Positions 8,735 through 16,767 of a stretch of 64,000 bases of DNA are shown piece after piece; within the stretch, counting starts at the first letter, position 1; each line of letters begins with the position of its first letter. The stretch is from NCBI RefSeq assembly GCF_014191255.1, contig NZ_JACHWH010000001.1, forward strand, positions 310,001-374,000, in the 5' to 3' direction. The DNA comes from Amycolatopsis bartoniae (GTDB taxonomy: Bacteria; Actinomycetota; Actinomycetes; Mycobacteriales; Pseudonocardiaceae). The notes beneath the pieces were generated by a model that searched no databases, was not told the DNA's origin, and worked only from the letters and a program-made list of their open reading frames with translations. The translations under genes and the position numbers were made by a program.

Positions 8735-10051
8735 CTACCTGGGGTGACTCGCCAGTACAGCGGCGATCTGGTCCACCACGGAATCCCGCAACAGTGGACT
8801 CGCTCCGCCGACCGCATTCCGTTCCGCGAGTTCCACCACGATCACGTCTCGATCGGCCAACAATTGCAGTGCGTTGGCGGTCGTGTTCTGCGCCATCGTC
8901 TCCGCGTGCACGATCGTCAGGTTCTGGAAACCCGCGGCCAGGAACGGACTCGCGAACTGGGTGAACGAGTCCGCGATCACCGCGGTGTTCCCGCCGATCA
9001 CGCCCGGCGCGGGAGCGCCACCGCCCTGGTCGAGGTGCAGCGGCGCGCGGAAGTCGCTCGCCACGTAGCGGGCCCGGTCGGTCTTGCCGTCCGGGGCGAG
9101 GGTGTAGGTCTGCAGCTGGCGGTACTCGGACCGGCCCAGCAGCGTCGGCAGGTCGGCGGGCCAGGCGTTGACCTGGCGCTTGCCGACGGACCAGGTCGAC
9201 GTGACGCCCGGCTGCAGCCGCTCGGCCAGCGCGTACGTCATCGTGAGCCCACCCTCGTACGTCCAGTGCGTGTCGTACGCGTCGTAGAGCGGGTGCCCGA
9301 CCCGTGTCGCGGTCGCCGTGAGGCTGGGCCGCACGTCGATGTCGCCGAGCTTCGTCGTCGCGTTCTGCCAGAACTCGGCGGACGCTGCGCGGGCGCAGTC
9401 CTTGCCCGCGTAGGTGGCGGGAAGGTGCTCCGGCGCGGCGGTGGACTTGTCGGGCGCGATCACCAACTCGAACCGGCGCCCGGACGCCTCGACCGCCGCC
9501 CGCAGGCGTTGGAAGGTCTCGACCACCTGGTCCGGCTGGAGCGTCGGGACGCACTTGTTGCTCATGTCGGCGCCCAGGTACAGCCAGTTGTCAGAGCCGT
9601 AGATGAGCGGCGGGTAACCCCCGGCGGGCAACGTGTCCTTCGGCGCCGCCGGGCCCTTCGGCTCCAGCCCGATCGGGCCGCCGGTGTCGGTCTGGCCGGT
9701 CTGGGGCGGGTCGCCGAAGACACCGGAGCTGACCGCGCCCGCGGCGTCGACGCCGGCCTTGCGCAGCGGCAGGTGGTCGGTGGCCCAGCCGGAGAACGAG
9801 GTGAAGAAGTCCCAACCGTCGCCCGGCGACGGGAACGCGTGCAGCGCCCGGTTCTCGAACGCCGTCGGCCGCACGCCCAGCACGAAGGCCAGCGCCGGGG
9901 TCAGGAAGAAGATCAGCGCGCAGGTCAGCGCGCTGCGCTGGCGCCTGCTGTGCCGGGGCCGGTAGAGGCTGTGCTCCCGCGGTAGCCACGCCTCGGGAGT
10001 GGGTGGCAGTCCGCCCGGCGGCTGTTGCGGGGCTCCGGGACCGGCCTTCAT
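8735..10051 (-). CDS. AlgX/AlgJ-like SGNH-fold protein, probable polysaccharide O-acetylation factor
   Basis: A 438-residue membrane-anchored protein. After a Pro-rich cytoplasmic start, a transmembrane helix lies at about 41-60 (LTCALIFFLTPALAFVLG), then an extracytoplasmic domain. The family signature is clear: FENRALHAFP, SDNWLYLG, an Asp-His pair in DAYDTHWTYEG (Asp260, His262), and a nucleophile-like Ser in VIADSFTQF. These are the DxH and GDSx-type elements of AlgX/AlgJ/DltD-like acetyltransferases that pass acetyl groups to exported polysaccharide. It is divergent from the multidomain glycosyltransferase, with both -10 boxes in the 59-nt gap, and the membrane acyltransferases that could supply acetyl groups lie just beyond. 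Substrate is not known. Confidence 0.85.
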   Translation of the reverse strand: MKAGPGAPQQPPGGLPPTPEAWLPREHSLYRPRHSRRQRSALTCALIFFLTPALAFVLGVRPTAFENRALHAFPSPGDGWDFFTSFSGWATDHLPLRKAGVDAAGAVSSGVFGDPPQTGQTDTGGPIGLEPKGPAAPKDTLPAGGYPPLIYGSDNWLYLGADMSNKCVPTLQPDQVVETFQRLRAAVEASGRRFELVIAPDKSTAAPEHLPATYAGKDCARAASAEFWQNATTKLGDIDVRPSLTATATRVGHPLYDAYDTHWTYEGGLTMTYALAERLQPGVTSTWSVGKRQVNAWPADLPTLLGRSEYRQLQTYTLAPDGKTDRARYVASDFRAPLHLDQGGGAPAPGVIGGNTAVIADSFTQFASPFLAAGFQNLTIVHAETMAQNTTANALQLLADRDVIVVELAERNAVGGASPLLRDSVVDQIAAVLASHPR

Positions 10052-10058
10052 GGTCGGT

Positions 10059-10103
10059 AGGTTACCGAGGGCCGCCCGCCGCCGTGGTCGTTCCCGCTAA
10101 CCT
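10059..10103. promoter_or_regulatory. Back-to-back -10 boxes (TAACCT) of divergent leaderless genes
   Basis: TAACCT on the minus strand (10059-10064) lies 7 nt before the ATG of the SGNH gene, and the identical TAACCT on the plus strand (10098-10103) lies 7 nt before the ATG of the glycosyltransferase gene. Neither gap has a ribosome-binding site. Both transcripts are therefore predicted to be leaderless and to be controlled from the same 60-bp region. Confidence 0.6.
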
Positions 10104-10110
10104 GCTCCCC

Positions 10111-13100
10111 ATGGACGCGGGGAGCACTGGTGAGCGCCTGATCGAGTGGACCGGCGAGCGGTGCGTGCCGTGGACCGACGACCACCAGGTGATCTACGAG
10201 CACTACCACCGGTACGCCCTCGCGCTGCGGTACGTGGCGGGCAAGCGGGTGCTGGATCTCGCCAGTGGCGAGGGCTACGGCGCCGCGTTGCTGGGTGAAG
10301 CGGCCGCCGACGTGGTCGGGCTCGAACTCGACCCGGTCACCGTCGAGCACGCGACCAGGCGCTACGGCTCCAAGGCGCTGCGGTTCCACGTCGGGTCCAT
10401 CGAGGACCCGGAAGCGCTGCCGGACGAAGCACCTTTCGACGTCATCACGTGCTTCGAGGCGATCGAGCACGTCGAGCACCAGGACCTCGTGCTGCGGCTG
10501 GTCCGCAGGCTGCTGGCGCCGGGCGGGATCTTCCTGTGCAGCACGCCGGACATCGAGGTCTACACCCACGACCACGGCAACGAGAACCCGTTCCACGTGC
10601 ACGAGCTCGACGAGCAGGGCTTCCGCGACCTGCTCGCGGGCACCTTCGAGCACGTCGAGATGCTCCGGCAGAACGTGGCGGTCGGTTCGCTGATCGTCGG
10701 GGACGGGACGGGCGCCGACCTGCACACGCTGCACCAGGACTCGCCGGACGACTGGCGGGTGCGCCCCGGTGTGCCGCACACGTACTTCGTCGCGGTCGCC
10801 TCGGACGAGCCCGTCGAGGTGCCGGGCACGTCCGTGCTCACCGACGAGAAGCTCACCCTCATCGCCAAGGCGCTCGCCGACCGGGCGGCCGCCGCCGCGG
10901 AAGCCGGGCGGTCCGCCGAGGACGCGCAGCGGCTCCAGGACGAGCTCGCCGCGGAGTCGGCGCGAGCCGAGCGCCTGACGGCTGAGCTGGGCGGCGTGGT
11001 GCGGGAGCGCGACAGCGCGCAGGAGCAGGTGCGGAAAGTGCGGCGCGCGCAGACGTCGCTCGCCGCGGAGCTGGACCGCGAGCGGCGCAAGGCCGAGCAC
11101 CAGCAGGCCAGGCTCACCTGGCTGGACGAGACCAATGCCAGGCTCCGGCGGACGGTGCACGAGCTGGCCACCGAAAACGCGACCCTGCACGCCGAAGTCT
11201 CCGCCATGGGGCAGCGGCTCATCAGCCGCTATCGCGCCTCCATCGAGCGGTACGCGCCCCGCGGCACCCGCCGCCGGGACGTCTACGAGCGGGCGCTGGG
11301 CCGTCCTGCCGGGGTGCTGCCGGACGCCGCGCCGGAGCTCGGCCCGGTGGGTGTCACCACGAGCGAGCAGCCCATCGTCAGCGTGGTCATCCCCGTCTAC
11401 GGGCACTGGGACTACACCCGCCGTTGCCTCGAGTCGATCGAGGTCTCCCGGCCGCGCACGCCGTTCGAGGTGATCGTCGTGGACGACGCCTCCGTCGACG
11501 ACTCGGCCGACCGGGTCGCCGCGTGTCCCGGCGTCCGGCTGGTGCGGGCTCCCCGCAACCTGGGCTTCATCGGGGCGTGCAACCTCGGCGCCGAGCAGGC
11601 GCGGGGCGAGCTCGTCATGTTCCTGAACAACGACACCGAGGTCCGGGCGGGCTGGCTGGACGAGCTGGTGACCGTCGTGGAGGACCGCGCGGACGTCGGT
11701 CTGGTGGGCAGCAAGCTGGTCTACCCGGACGGCCGGGTGCAGGAGAGCGGCGGCATCGTCTGGGCGGACGGGACCGGCTGGAACTACGGCCGCAACGAGC
11801 CGGAGCGGCCGTGGTTCGAAACGGTCCGCGACGTCGACTACTGCTCCGGTGCGGCGCTGCTCGTCCGGCGCGACCTGTTCGAGCGCATCGGCGGCTTCGA
11901 CCAGCGGTACGCGCCGGCGTACTACGAGGACACCGACCTGGCGTTCGCGGTGCGGGCGGCGGGGTACCGCACGGTCGTGCAGCCGGCGTCGGTCGTGGTG
12001 CACCACGAGGGCGTCTCGAACGGCACGGACCTCTCCTCCGGCGTCAAGCGGCACCAGGAGCTCAACCGGCAGGTCTTCGTCGACAAGTGGGCCGAACAGC
12101 TCGCGGCGCACCTGCCCGAGGCCAGCCCGCGCAACGTGTGGCTTGGCCGTCAGCGCACCGCCGCAGGGCACGGGGGCGGGATCGTGCTGGTCGCGGACTA
12201 CCAGGTGCCGCGCCCGGACGAGGACTCCGGTTCGGTGCGGATGAGCAGGCTGCTGTGCCAGCTCGCGGAGCTCGGCGAGCGCGTGGTGTTCTTCCCGATG
12301 AACCACGCGCTGCCCGAGCGTTACGTGCGGCCGCTGCACCTGGAGGGCGTCACCGTGGTCGCGGGCGAGGAGCACCAGCAGGCGTTCCTGCGGGAGGCGG
12401 GGCCCGCGCTGAGCGTGGCCGTGCTGTCGCGCCCCCAGGTCGCCTGGCAGCTGCTGGAGCAGATCCGCTCGGTGTCCCCGCACTGCCGCATCGCCTACGA
12501 CACGGTCGACCTGCACTTCCTCCGGCTCGGGCGGCAGGCCGAGCTGGCGGAGCGGGAAGGCCGCGACGACGAGGCGACCTCGTTGCGGCAGCGGGTCACG
12601 GCACTGCGCGAGATGGAGCTCGGCCTGGTCCGCAGCACCGACGTCACGCTCGTGGTGTCCGAAGTGGAGCGCGAACTGCTCCACCGGCTGGTGCCGGACG
12701 CGAACGTCACCGTGCTGTCCAATGTGCACGTCGTGGACGAGACCGAAGCCGTGCCGGAGGACCGGTCCGGGGTGCTTTTCGTCGGCAGCTTCGACCACAC
12801 GCCCAACCGGGACGCGGCCACCTGGCTGGCGCAGGAGATCATGCCGCTGGTGCGGAGGTCCCGGCCGGACGCGGTGGCGCACGTCGTCGGCAGCAACCCG
12901 CCGCCCGAGATCCTCGCGCTGGCTTCGGAAGGCGTGGTCGTGCACGGCTGGGTGCCGGAGCTCGCCCCGCACTACCGGGAGGCGCGGGTCGTGGTGGCGC
13001 CGCTGCGTTACGGCGCCGGGGTGAAGGGCAAGGTCGGCGAGGCGCTGGCCTGCGGTGTCCCCGTGGTCGCGACGCCGGTGGCCGCGGAGGGGATGCACCT

Positions 13101-13278
13101 CGAACACGGCGAGAGCGTGCTGATCGGGGAGACCGCGCGGGAGCTGGCGGACCACATCCTGACGCTGCTGGGCGAGGACAAGACCTGGCAGGAGCTCTCC
13201 GAGCGCGGCAAGGTGGCGGTGGAGCTCCAGTTCGGACCGGACGTCGCGAAGCGGGCACTCCAGTCGATCCTGAGGTGA
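10111..13278 (+). CDS. Methyltransferase-coiled coil-GT2-GT4 fusion, surface glycan synthesis
   Basis: A 1055-residue soluble four-part protein. Residues 1-225: SAM methyltransferase (VLDLASGEGYGAALL; ITCFEAIEHVEH). About 250-370: heptad-rich coiled coil. About 422-665: GT2 glycosyltransferase (VSVVIPVYGHWDYT, VIVVDDASVDDS, FLNNDTEVRAGW, a late YYEDTDLAFAVRAAG). About 690-1055: GT4/GT1-type glycosyltransferase, with a GVKGKVGEALACGVPVVAT acceptor motif. The ATG at 10111 is supported by a TAACCT -10 box 7 nt upstream; the open frame extends 36 codons further but into the promoter. Such fusions assemble or cap polysaccharide chains on the cytoplasmic side; a terminal methyl cap set by the first domain would be a natural role, which is inference. 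Neighbours are O-acylation genes. Confidence 0.9.
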   Translation: MDAGSTGERLIEWTGERCVPWTDDHQVIYEHYHRYALALRYVAGKRVLDLASGEGYGAALLGEAAADVVGLELDPVTVEHATRRYGSKALRFHVGSIEDPEALPDEAPFDVITCFEAIEHVEHQDLVLRLVRRLLAPGGIFLCSTPDIEVYTHDHGNENPFHVHELDEQGFRDLLAGTFEHVEMLRQNVAVGSLIVGDGTGADLHTLHQDSPDDWRVRPGVPHTYFVAVASDEPVEVPGTSVLTDEKLTLIAKALADRAAAAAEAGRSAEDAQRLQDELAAESARAERLTAELGGVVRERDSAQEQVRKVRRAQTSLAAELDRERRKAEHQQARLTWLDETNARLRRTVHELATENATLHAEVSAMGQRLISRYRASIERYAPRGTRRRDVYERALGRPAGVLPDAAPELGPVGVTTSEQPIVSVVIPVYGHWDYTRRCLESIEVSRPRTPFEVIVVDDASVDDSADRVAACPGVRLVRAPRNLGFIGACNLGAEQARGELVMFLNNDTEVRAGWLDELVTVVEDRADVGLVGSKLVYPDGRVQESGGIVWADGTGWNYGRNEPERPWFETVRDVDYCSGAALLVRRDLFERIGGFDQRYAPAYYEDTDLAFAVRAAGYRTVVQPASVVVHHEGVSNGTDLSSGVKRHQELNRQVFVDKWAEQLAAHLPEASPRNVWLGRQRTAAGHGGGIVLVADYQVPRPDEDSGSVRMSRLLCQLAELGERVVFFPMNHALPERYVRPLHLEGVTVVAGEEHQQAFLREAGPALSVAVLSRPQVAWQLLEQIRSVSPHCRIAYDTVDLHFLRLGRQAELAEREGRDDEATSLRQRVTALREMELGLVRSTDVTLVVSEVERELLHRLVPDANVTVLSNVHVVDETEAVPEDRSGVLFVGSFDHTPNRDAATWLAQEIMPLVRRSRPDAVAHVVGSNPPPEILALASEGVVVHGWVPELAPHYREARVVVAPLRYGAGVKGKVGEALACGVPVVATPVAAEGMHLEHGESVLIGETARELADHILTLLGEDKTWQELSERGKVAVELQFGPDVAKRALQSILR

Positions 13279-13316
13279 ATTCTCAACGCTGTTCCCCCCT
13301 ATCCGGTGACGTAATC

Positions 13317-13328
13317 CGTTAGCATCAG
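13317..13328 (+). promoter_or_regulatory. Promoter box of acyltransferase 1 (shared TCCGTTAGCATC)
   Basis: TAGCAT at 13320-13325 ends 8 nt before the ATG at 13334, with no ribosome site between, so the transcript is probably leaderless. The flanking bases spell TCCGTTAGCATC (13315-13326 region), which recurs identically in front of the second acyltransferase, as expected if the gene was duplicated with its promoter. Confidence 0.5.
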
Positions 13329-13333
13329 CGGCC

Positions 13334-14461
13334 ATGCGAGCCGTGAGCAAGACCTACGCCGATCCCAACATCGGGTTCGCGTGGCTGAGAACGATCGGCG
13401 CGCTCATCGTCGTCATCGATCACTGCTCGCCGCTGCTCCACCCGGAACGGCTCACGATCTTCCCCGCGTCGTGGGGGGCTTCGCCGGGTTACGTGGCGCT
13501 CATGGGTTTCTTCGCCATGAGCGGCTACCAGATCCAGGACAGCTGGGCGCGCGACCCGTCGTGGTGGCGGTTCAGCGCCCGCCGGCTGCTGCGCATCCTG
13601 CCGCCGGTGGTGCTGGTGGTCGCGGTCACCGCGCTCGTCATCGGTCCACTCGTGACCAGCTGGCCGCAGGCCGACTACTGGGCCTCCGCGCAGACGTGGC
13701 GCTACCTGGTGGGCACCACCCTGCTTTTCCTGCTGCAGCACCGGTTGCCCGGCGTGTTCGACTCGAACCCGTACCCGTGGTCGGCCAACGGTGCACTGTG
13801 GACGCTGCCGATGGAGATGCTCGGCTACGTGATCGTGCTCGTCGTCGGACTGGTCATCGCGCTCGGCGTCTCGCGGCTGTTCCTGTTCGCGGTGCTGGCG
13901 GTCATGGTCTTCGCCGACAGCCAGACGCTGGCCACCTTCGGCGACCACGGCCGCGGTGGCTCGCTGCTGGACGTGCCGGTGGGATCGACGATCGCCTTCC
14001 TGGTGCCGTTCGTGCTCGGCGTCATCCTGCACACCTACCGGGACCGGATCCCGTTCCGGCCGGTCGCCGCGATCGCGTTGCTGGCGGTGTGGGTGGCGCT
14101 GAACCACACGCCGGTGGGCCGGTATGCGCTGGTCGTCGCGGCGTCGTACGGGGCGATCACCTGGGCCCGCCACTGGCCGACGCGGCTCGAGAAGGCGGGG
14201 GACTGGGTCTACGGCAGCTACGGCACCTACATCTGGGCGTTCCCGATCCAGCAGCTGCTGATCATGGCCGGGGTGCGGAACGTGGCACTGCTCGTGGCGC
14301 TCGCCGTGCCGCTGGCCTTCGCGGCGGGTCAGCTGTCGTGGCGGTACGTGGAGAAGCCGACGCAGCGCCTGCGACGGCACCTGCGGCGTCCGGCGCCGCG
14401 CCCGGTTCTGCCGGTTCCGCCCCGGCCGGCGCCGAGGCCGATGGCGCGTGCGGTCCGGTGA
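13334..14461 (+). CDS. Membrane O-acyltransferase, acyltransferase-3 family (copy 1)
   Basis: A 375-residue integral membrane protein with about ten hydrophobic segments, of the OafA/OatA acyltransferase-3 family. The catalytic Arg-x10-His pattern is present in the first helix (WLRTIGALIVVIDHC), followed by FFAMSGYQIQ and a conserved SWWRFSARRLLRILPP loop. There is no fused SGNH domain; that partner function could come from the AlgX-like protein encoded 3 kb away. The C-terminal tail (about 40 residues) is Arg/Pro-rich and cytoplasmic. It is about half-identical by eye to the next gene, so the two arose by tandem duplication. Likely transfers acetyl or another short acyl group across the membrane to surface glycan; acceptor unknown. 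Confidence 0.88.
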   Translation: MRAVSKTYADPNIGFAWLRTIGALIVVIDHCSPLLHPERLTIFPASWGASPGYVALMGFFAMSGYQIQDSWARDPSWWRFSARRLLRILPPVVLVVAVTALVIGPLVTSWPQADYWASAQTWRYLVGTTLLFLLQHRLPGVFDSNPYPWSANGALWTLPMEMLGYVIVLVVGLVIALGVSRLFLFAVLAVMVFADSQTLATFGDHGRGGSLLDVPVGSTIAFLVPFVLGVILHTYRDRIPFRPVAAIALLAVWVALNHTPVGRYALVVAASYGAITWARHWPTRLEKAGDWVYGSYGTYIWAFPIQQLLIMAGVRNVALLVALAVPLAFAAGQLSWRYVEKPTQRLRRHLRRPAPRPVLPVPPRPAPRPMARAVR

Positions 14462-14518
14462 CGGTGGGGTCTGTGACGTCGCCGATTCGCTGAACCGCAC
14501 CGAAAGGGGTTGCCGCTC

Positions 14519-14530
14519 CGTTAGCATCGG
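14519..14530 (+). promoter_or_regulatory. Promoter box of acyltransferase 2 (shared TCCGTTAGCATC)
   Basis: TAGCAT at 14522-14527 lies 9 nt before the ATG at 14537 and is embedded in the same TCCGTTAGCATC 12-mer seen before acyltransferase 1. It shows that copy 2 has its own start site and is not merely the second gene of an operon. Confidence 0.5.
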
Positions 14531-14536
14531 TTGGCG

Positions 14537-15682
14537 ATGCTCAACTCCTGCACGAAGGTCCATGCCAATCCGCACGTCGGTTTCGCCTGGCTGCGCACGG
14601 TCGGCGCGCTGCTGATAGTCCTGGACCACTGCTGGGCGTTGCTGTTCTCGGACCGCTCCACCATCCTCCCGCCGTCCTGGCACGTGGCGCCCGGTTACGT
14701 CGCGCTCATGGGTCTGTTCGCCATGAGTGGGTACCAGATCCAGCACAGCTGGTCGCGTGACCCGTCGTGGTGGCGCTTCGCCGCCCGCCGGCTGCTGCGG
14801 ATCCTGCCGCCGCTGGCGCTCGTGGTCTCGGTGACCGTGCTCGTCGTCGGGCCGTTGGTCACCGTCTGGCCGCAGGCCGACTACTGGACCTCGGCCCAGA
14901 CCTGGCGGTACCTCGTGGGCACCTGCCTCGTCATGCTGCTGCAGCACCGGCTGCCGGGGGTGTTCGACTCGCTGCCGTACCCGTACTCGGCGAACGGTTC
15001 ACTGTGGACACTGCCGATGGAGCTGCTGGGCTACGGCCTCGTGCTGGTGGTCGGGGTGCTGGTCGCGCTCGGCGCGTCGCGGCTGGTGCTGCTCCTGCTG
15101 CTGGCGGCGATGGTCTTCGCCGACGTGGTGCTGGGGGCGAGCTTCGAGTCGCAGGGTGAGGTGTCGGTGCTGAACATCCCGCTCGGGTCGACGGTGTCGT
15201 TCCTCGTGCCGTTCGTGCTCGGCATGGTGTTGCACGCCTTCCGCCACCGGATCCCGTTCCGGCCGTCGGTCGCGGCGGTCCTGTTCGTGGCGTGGGTGGC
15301 CGTGTGCCGGACGGAGTGGAACCGTTACGTGCTGCCGCTGATGGCCGCCTACGGGGCGGTGACGCTGGCGCGCCACTGGCCGCAACGGCTCGGGGGCGTG
15401 GGGCCGTTCGTGCTCGGCAGCTACGGCATCTCGATCTGGGGCTTCCTGGTCCAGCAGCTGATCATCCTGGCCGGCGTCCGCGACCCGTGGGTGCTCGCGG
15501 TCCTGTCGCTGCCCGCCGCGTACCTCGCGGGGCAGCTGTCGTGGCGGTTCGTCGAGGAACCCACGCTGCGGCTGCGCCGGTACCTCAAGCCGCGGCGGGC
15601 CGCGGTGCGCGCGGAACCGGTGGTCAGCTCGGTGGCAGAGCCGCTCGCAGTTCCGATCGCTCCTGGTCGAGATGTTGCCTGA
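14537..15682 (+). CDS. Membrane O-acyltransferase, acyltransferase-3 family (copy 2)
   Basis: A 381-residue paralogue of the preceding gene. It keeps the Arg-x10-His motif (WLRTVGALLIVLDHC), the FAMSGYQIQ helix, the WWRFAARRLLRILPP loop and the DYWTSAQTWRYLVGT segment almost unchanged, while periplasmic loops and the C-terminal tail differ (AVRAEPVVSSV...). That pattern suggests the same catalysis with a different acceptor or position. The ATG at 14537 is preferred over the in-frame TTG two codons upstream because it fits the -10 spacing and aligns with copy 1. Its last 59 bases overlap the convergent paralogue-B gene, a long tail-to-tail overlap. Confidence 0.87.
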   Translation: MLNSCTKVHANPHVGFAWLRTVGALLIVLDHCWALLFSDRSTILPPSWHVAPGYVALMGLFAMSGYQIQHSWSRDPSWWRFAARRLLRILPPLALVVSVTVLVVGPLVTVWPQADYWTSAQTWRYLVGTCLVMLLQHRLPGVFDSLPYPYSANGSLWTLPMELLGYGLVLVVGVLVALGASRLVLLLLLAAMVFADVVLGASFESQGEVSVLNIPLGSTVSFLVPFVLGMVLHAFRHRIPFRPSVAAVLFVAWVAVCRTEWNRYVLPLMAAYGAVTLARHWPQRLGGVGPFVLGSYGISIWGFLVQQLIILAGVRDPWVLAVLSLPAAYLAGQLSWRFVEEPTLRLRRYLKPRRAAVRAEPVVSSVAEPLAVPIAPGRDVA

Positions 15683-16700
15683 GCTGGTCCTCGGCGCGCC
15701 CGGCGGGCTGTGACACCCACAACACCACCGACACGTCACCCGAGGAGTACCAGGTGCCGTTCATGGTCCGCCCGGACTTGGTCCCGGTCGCGACGGACGG
15801 GTCGGCGGGCAGCACGGTGTACCCGCTCGACAGCGCGCCGCCCCGCATGTAGTTGGTGACGGCCTGCGCCTGGCTCGCGGAGCCCGCGTGGATCACGAGC
15901 AGGAAGTACTGCTCGTCGCCCTCCGAGGAGGCCCGGTAGACGATCTCGCTCACGCCGTTGCGCTTGTAGACGTCGGCGGCCTCGACGGGGTAGAGCCCCA
16001 GCTCAACACCCTTGTCGACGGAGACAGTCGAGTTGTTGGGGTCCGGCGTGCCCGGCAGTGCGGGCACCCGCTGCTCGACCGGTACCGCGGAGGAGGTCTG
16101 CGGCGCGGCGGCGGTCGTGCCGCCCGCGGTGGTGTTGCTCGTCTCGCGGTTGCCGAGGAACCACGTCGCGCCGCCGATCAGGACCAGCACCAGGAACACG
16201 CCCAGGGCCAGGAACAGCCACGTCGGCTTGCGGCGGTCGGGGCGTTCCGGGCGCGTGGGGAGCGGCGGCACCTCGTCGCGCGGCGGGGAGAGCGGGACGA
16301 GGCTCGGCAGCGTGCCGTGCGGGATGGCGGGCGTGATGACCGTCGGGGCCTCGTGGATGGGCGGGTAGCGCATGGAGTCGGTGGGACGGTGGTCGGCGGG
16401 GCTGGGGGCGCTCGTCGGCACGGAGGATTCCAGCAGCGCGGCCGAGCGGCCCTGCGAAGCCGGCGCCGCAGCGGGAGCCGGGGCCGGGGGCGCAGGCGGT
16501 TCCGGCACCGGTTCGGCGGTCGGCCAGGCGGGGACGGCCTCCTGCGCCGCGGGCATCCGCGGCGAGGTGAACGGCGACGGCGCGACCCCACCGGACGCGG
16601 CGGCGAGCAGCTCCTCCCGCTGTTTGCGGTGCTCCCGCAGGCTGATCCGGCCGGCGGCAAGGTCCGCGTCCAGACGGCGCAGCTCTTCCTGCCAACTCAT
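15624..16700 (-). CDS. Single-pass membrane protein with WQEEL N-terminal hairpin (paralogue B)
   Basis: A 358-residue protein with the same plan as the one at 7428-8624: SWQEELRRLDADLAAGRIS helical hairpin (1-35), an Ala/Pro-rich linker with one EAPTVITPAI site (versus three Thr-Gln sites in paralogue A), a transmembrane helix at about 160-182 (TWLFLALGVFLVLVLIGGATW), and an extracytoplasmic domain of about 150 residues beginning PALPGTPDPNNST. Function is unknown. The ATG is preceded by GAGGAG at a good distance and by TAACGT further upstream. The two copies flank the glycan genes at both ends and both point toward lower coordinates. Its 3' end overlaps acyltransferase 2. Confidence 0.8.
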   Translation of the reverse strand: MSWQEELRRLDADLAAGRISLREHRKQREELLAAASGGVAPSPFTSPRMPAAQEAVPAWPTAEPVPEPPAPPAPAPAAAPASQGRSAALLESSVPTSAPSPADHRPTDSMRYPPIHEAPTVITPAIPHGTLPSLVPLSPPRDEVPPLPTRPERPDRRKPTWLFLALGVFLVLVLIGGATWFLGNRETSNTTAGGTTAAAPQTSSAVPVEQRVPALPGTPDPNNSTVSVDKGVELGLYPVEAADVYKRNGVSEIVYRASSEGDEQYFLLVIHAGSASQAQAVTNYMRGGALSSGYTVLPADPSVATGTKSGRTMNGTWYSSGDVSVVLWVSQPAGRAEDQLRQHLDQERSELRAALPPS

Positions 16701-16767
16701 CCGTGCTCCTCGGGGGTCGTGTCTGGCCTTACGTTAGCGCCAACGAGTGAATCTTGGCCCTCACGAT

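Noticed and set aside
10048-13350. A 1100-codon open frame antisense to the glycosyltransferase fusion
   Set aside because: It is composed of His/Arg/Asp/Val-rich sequence typical of the antisense frame of high-GC genes, with no domain; the plus strand encodes clear enzymes.
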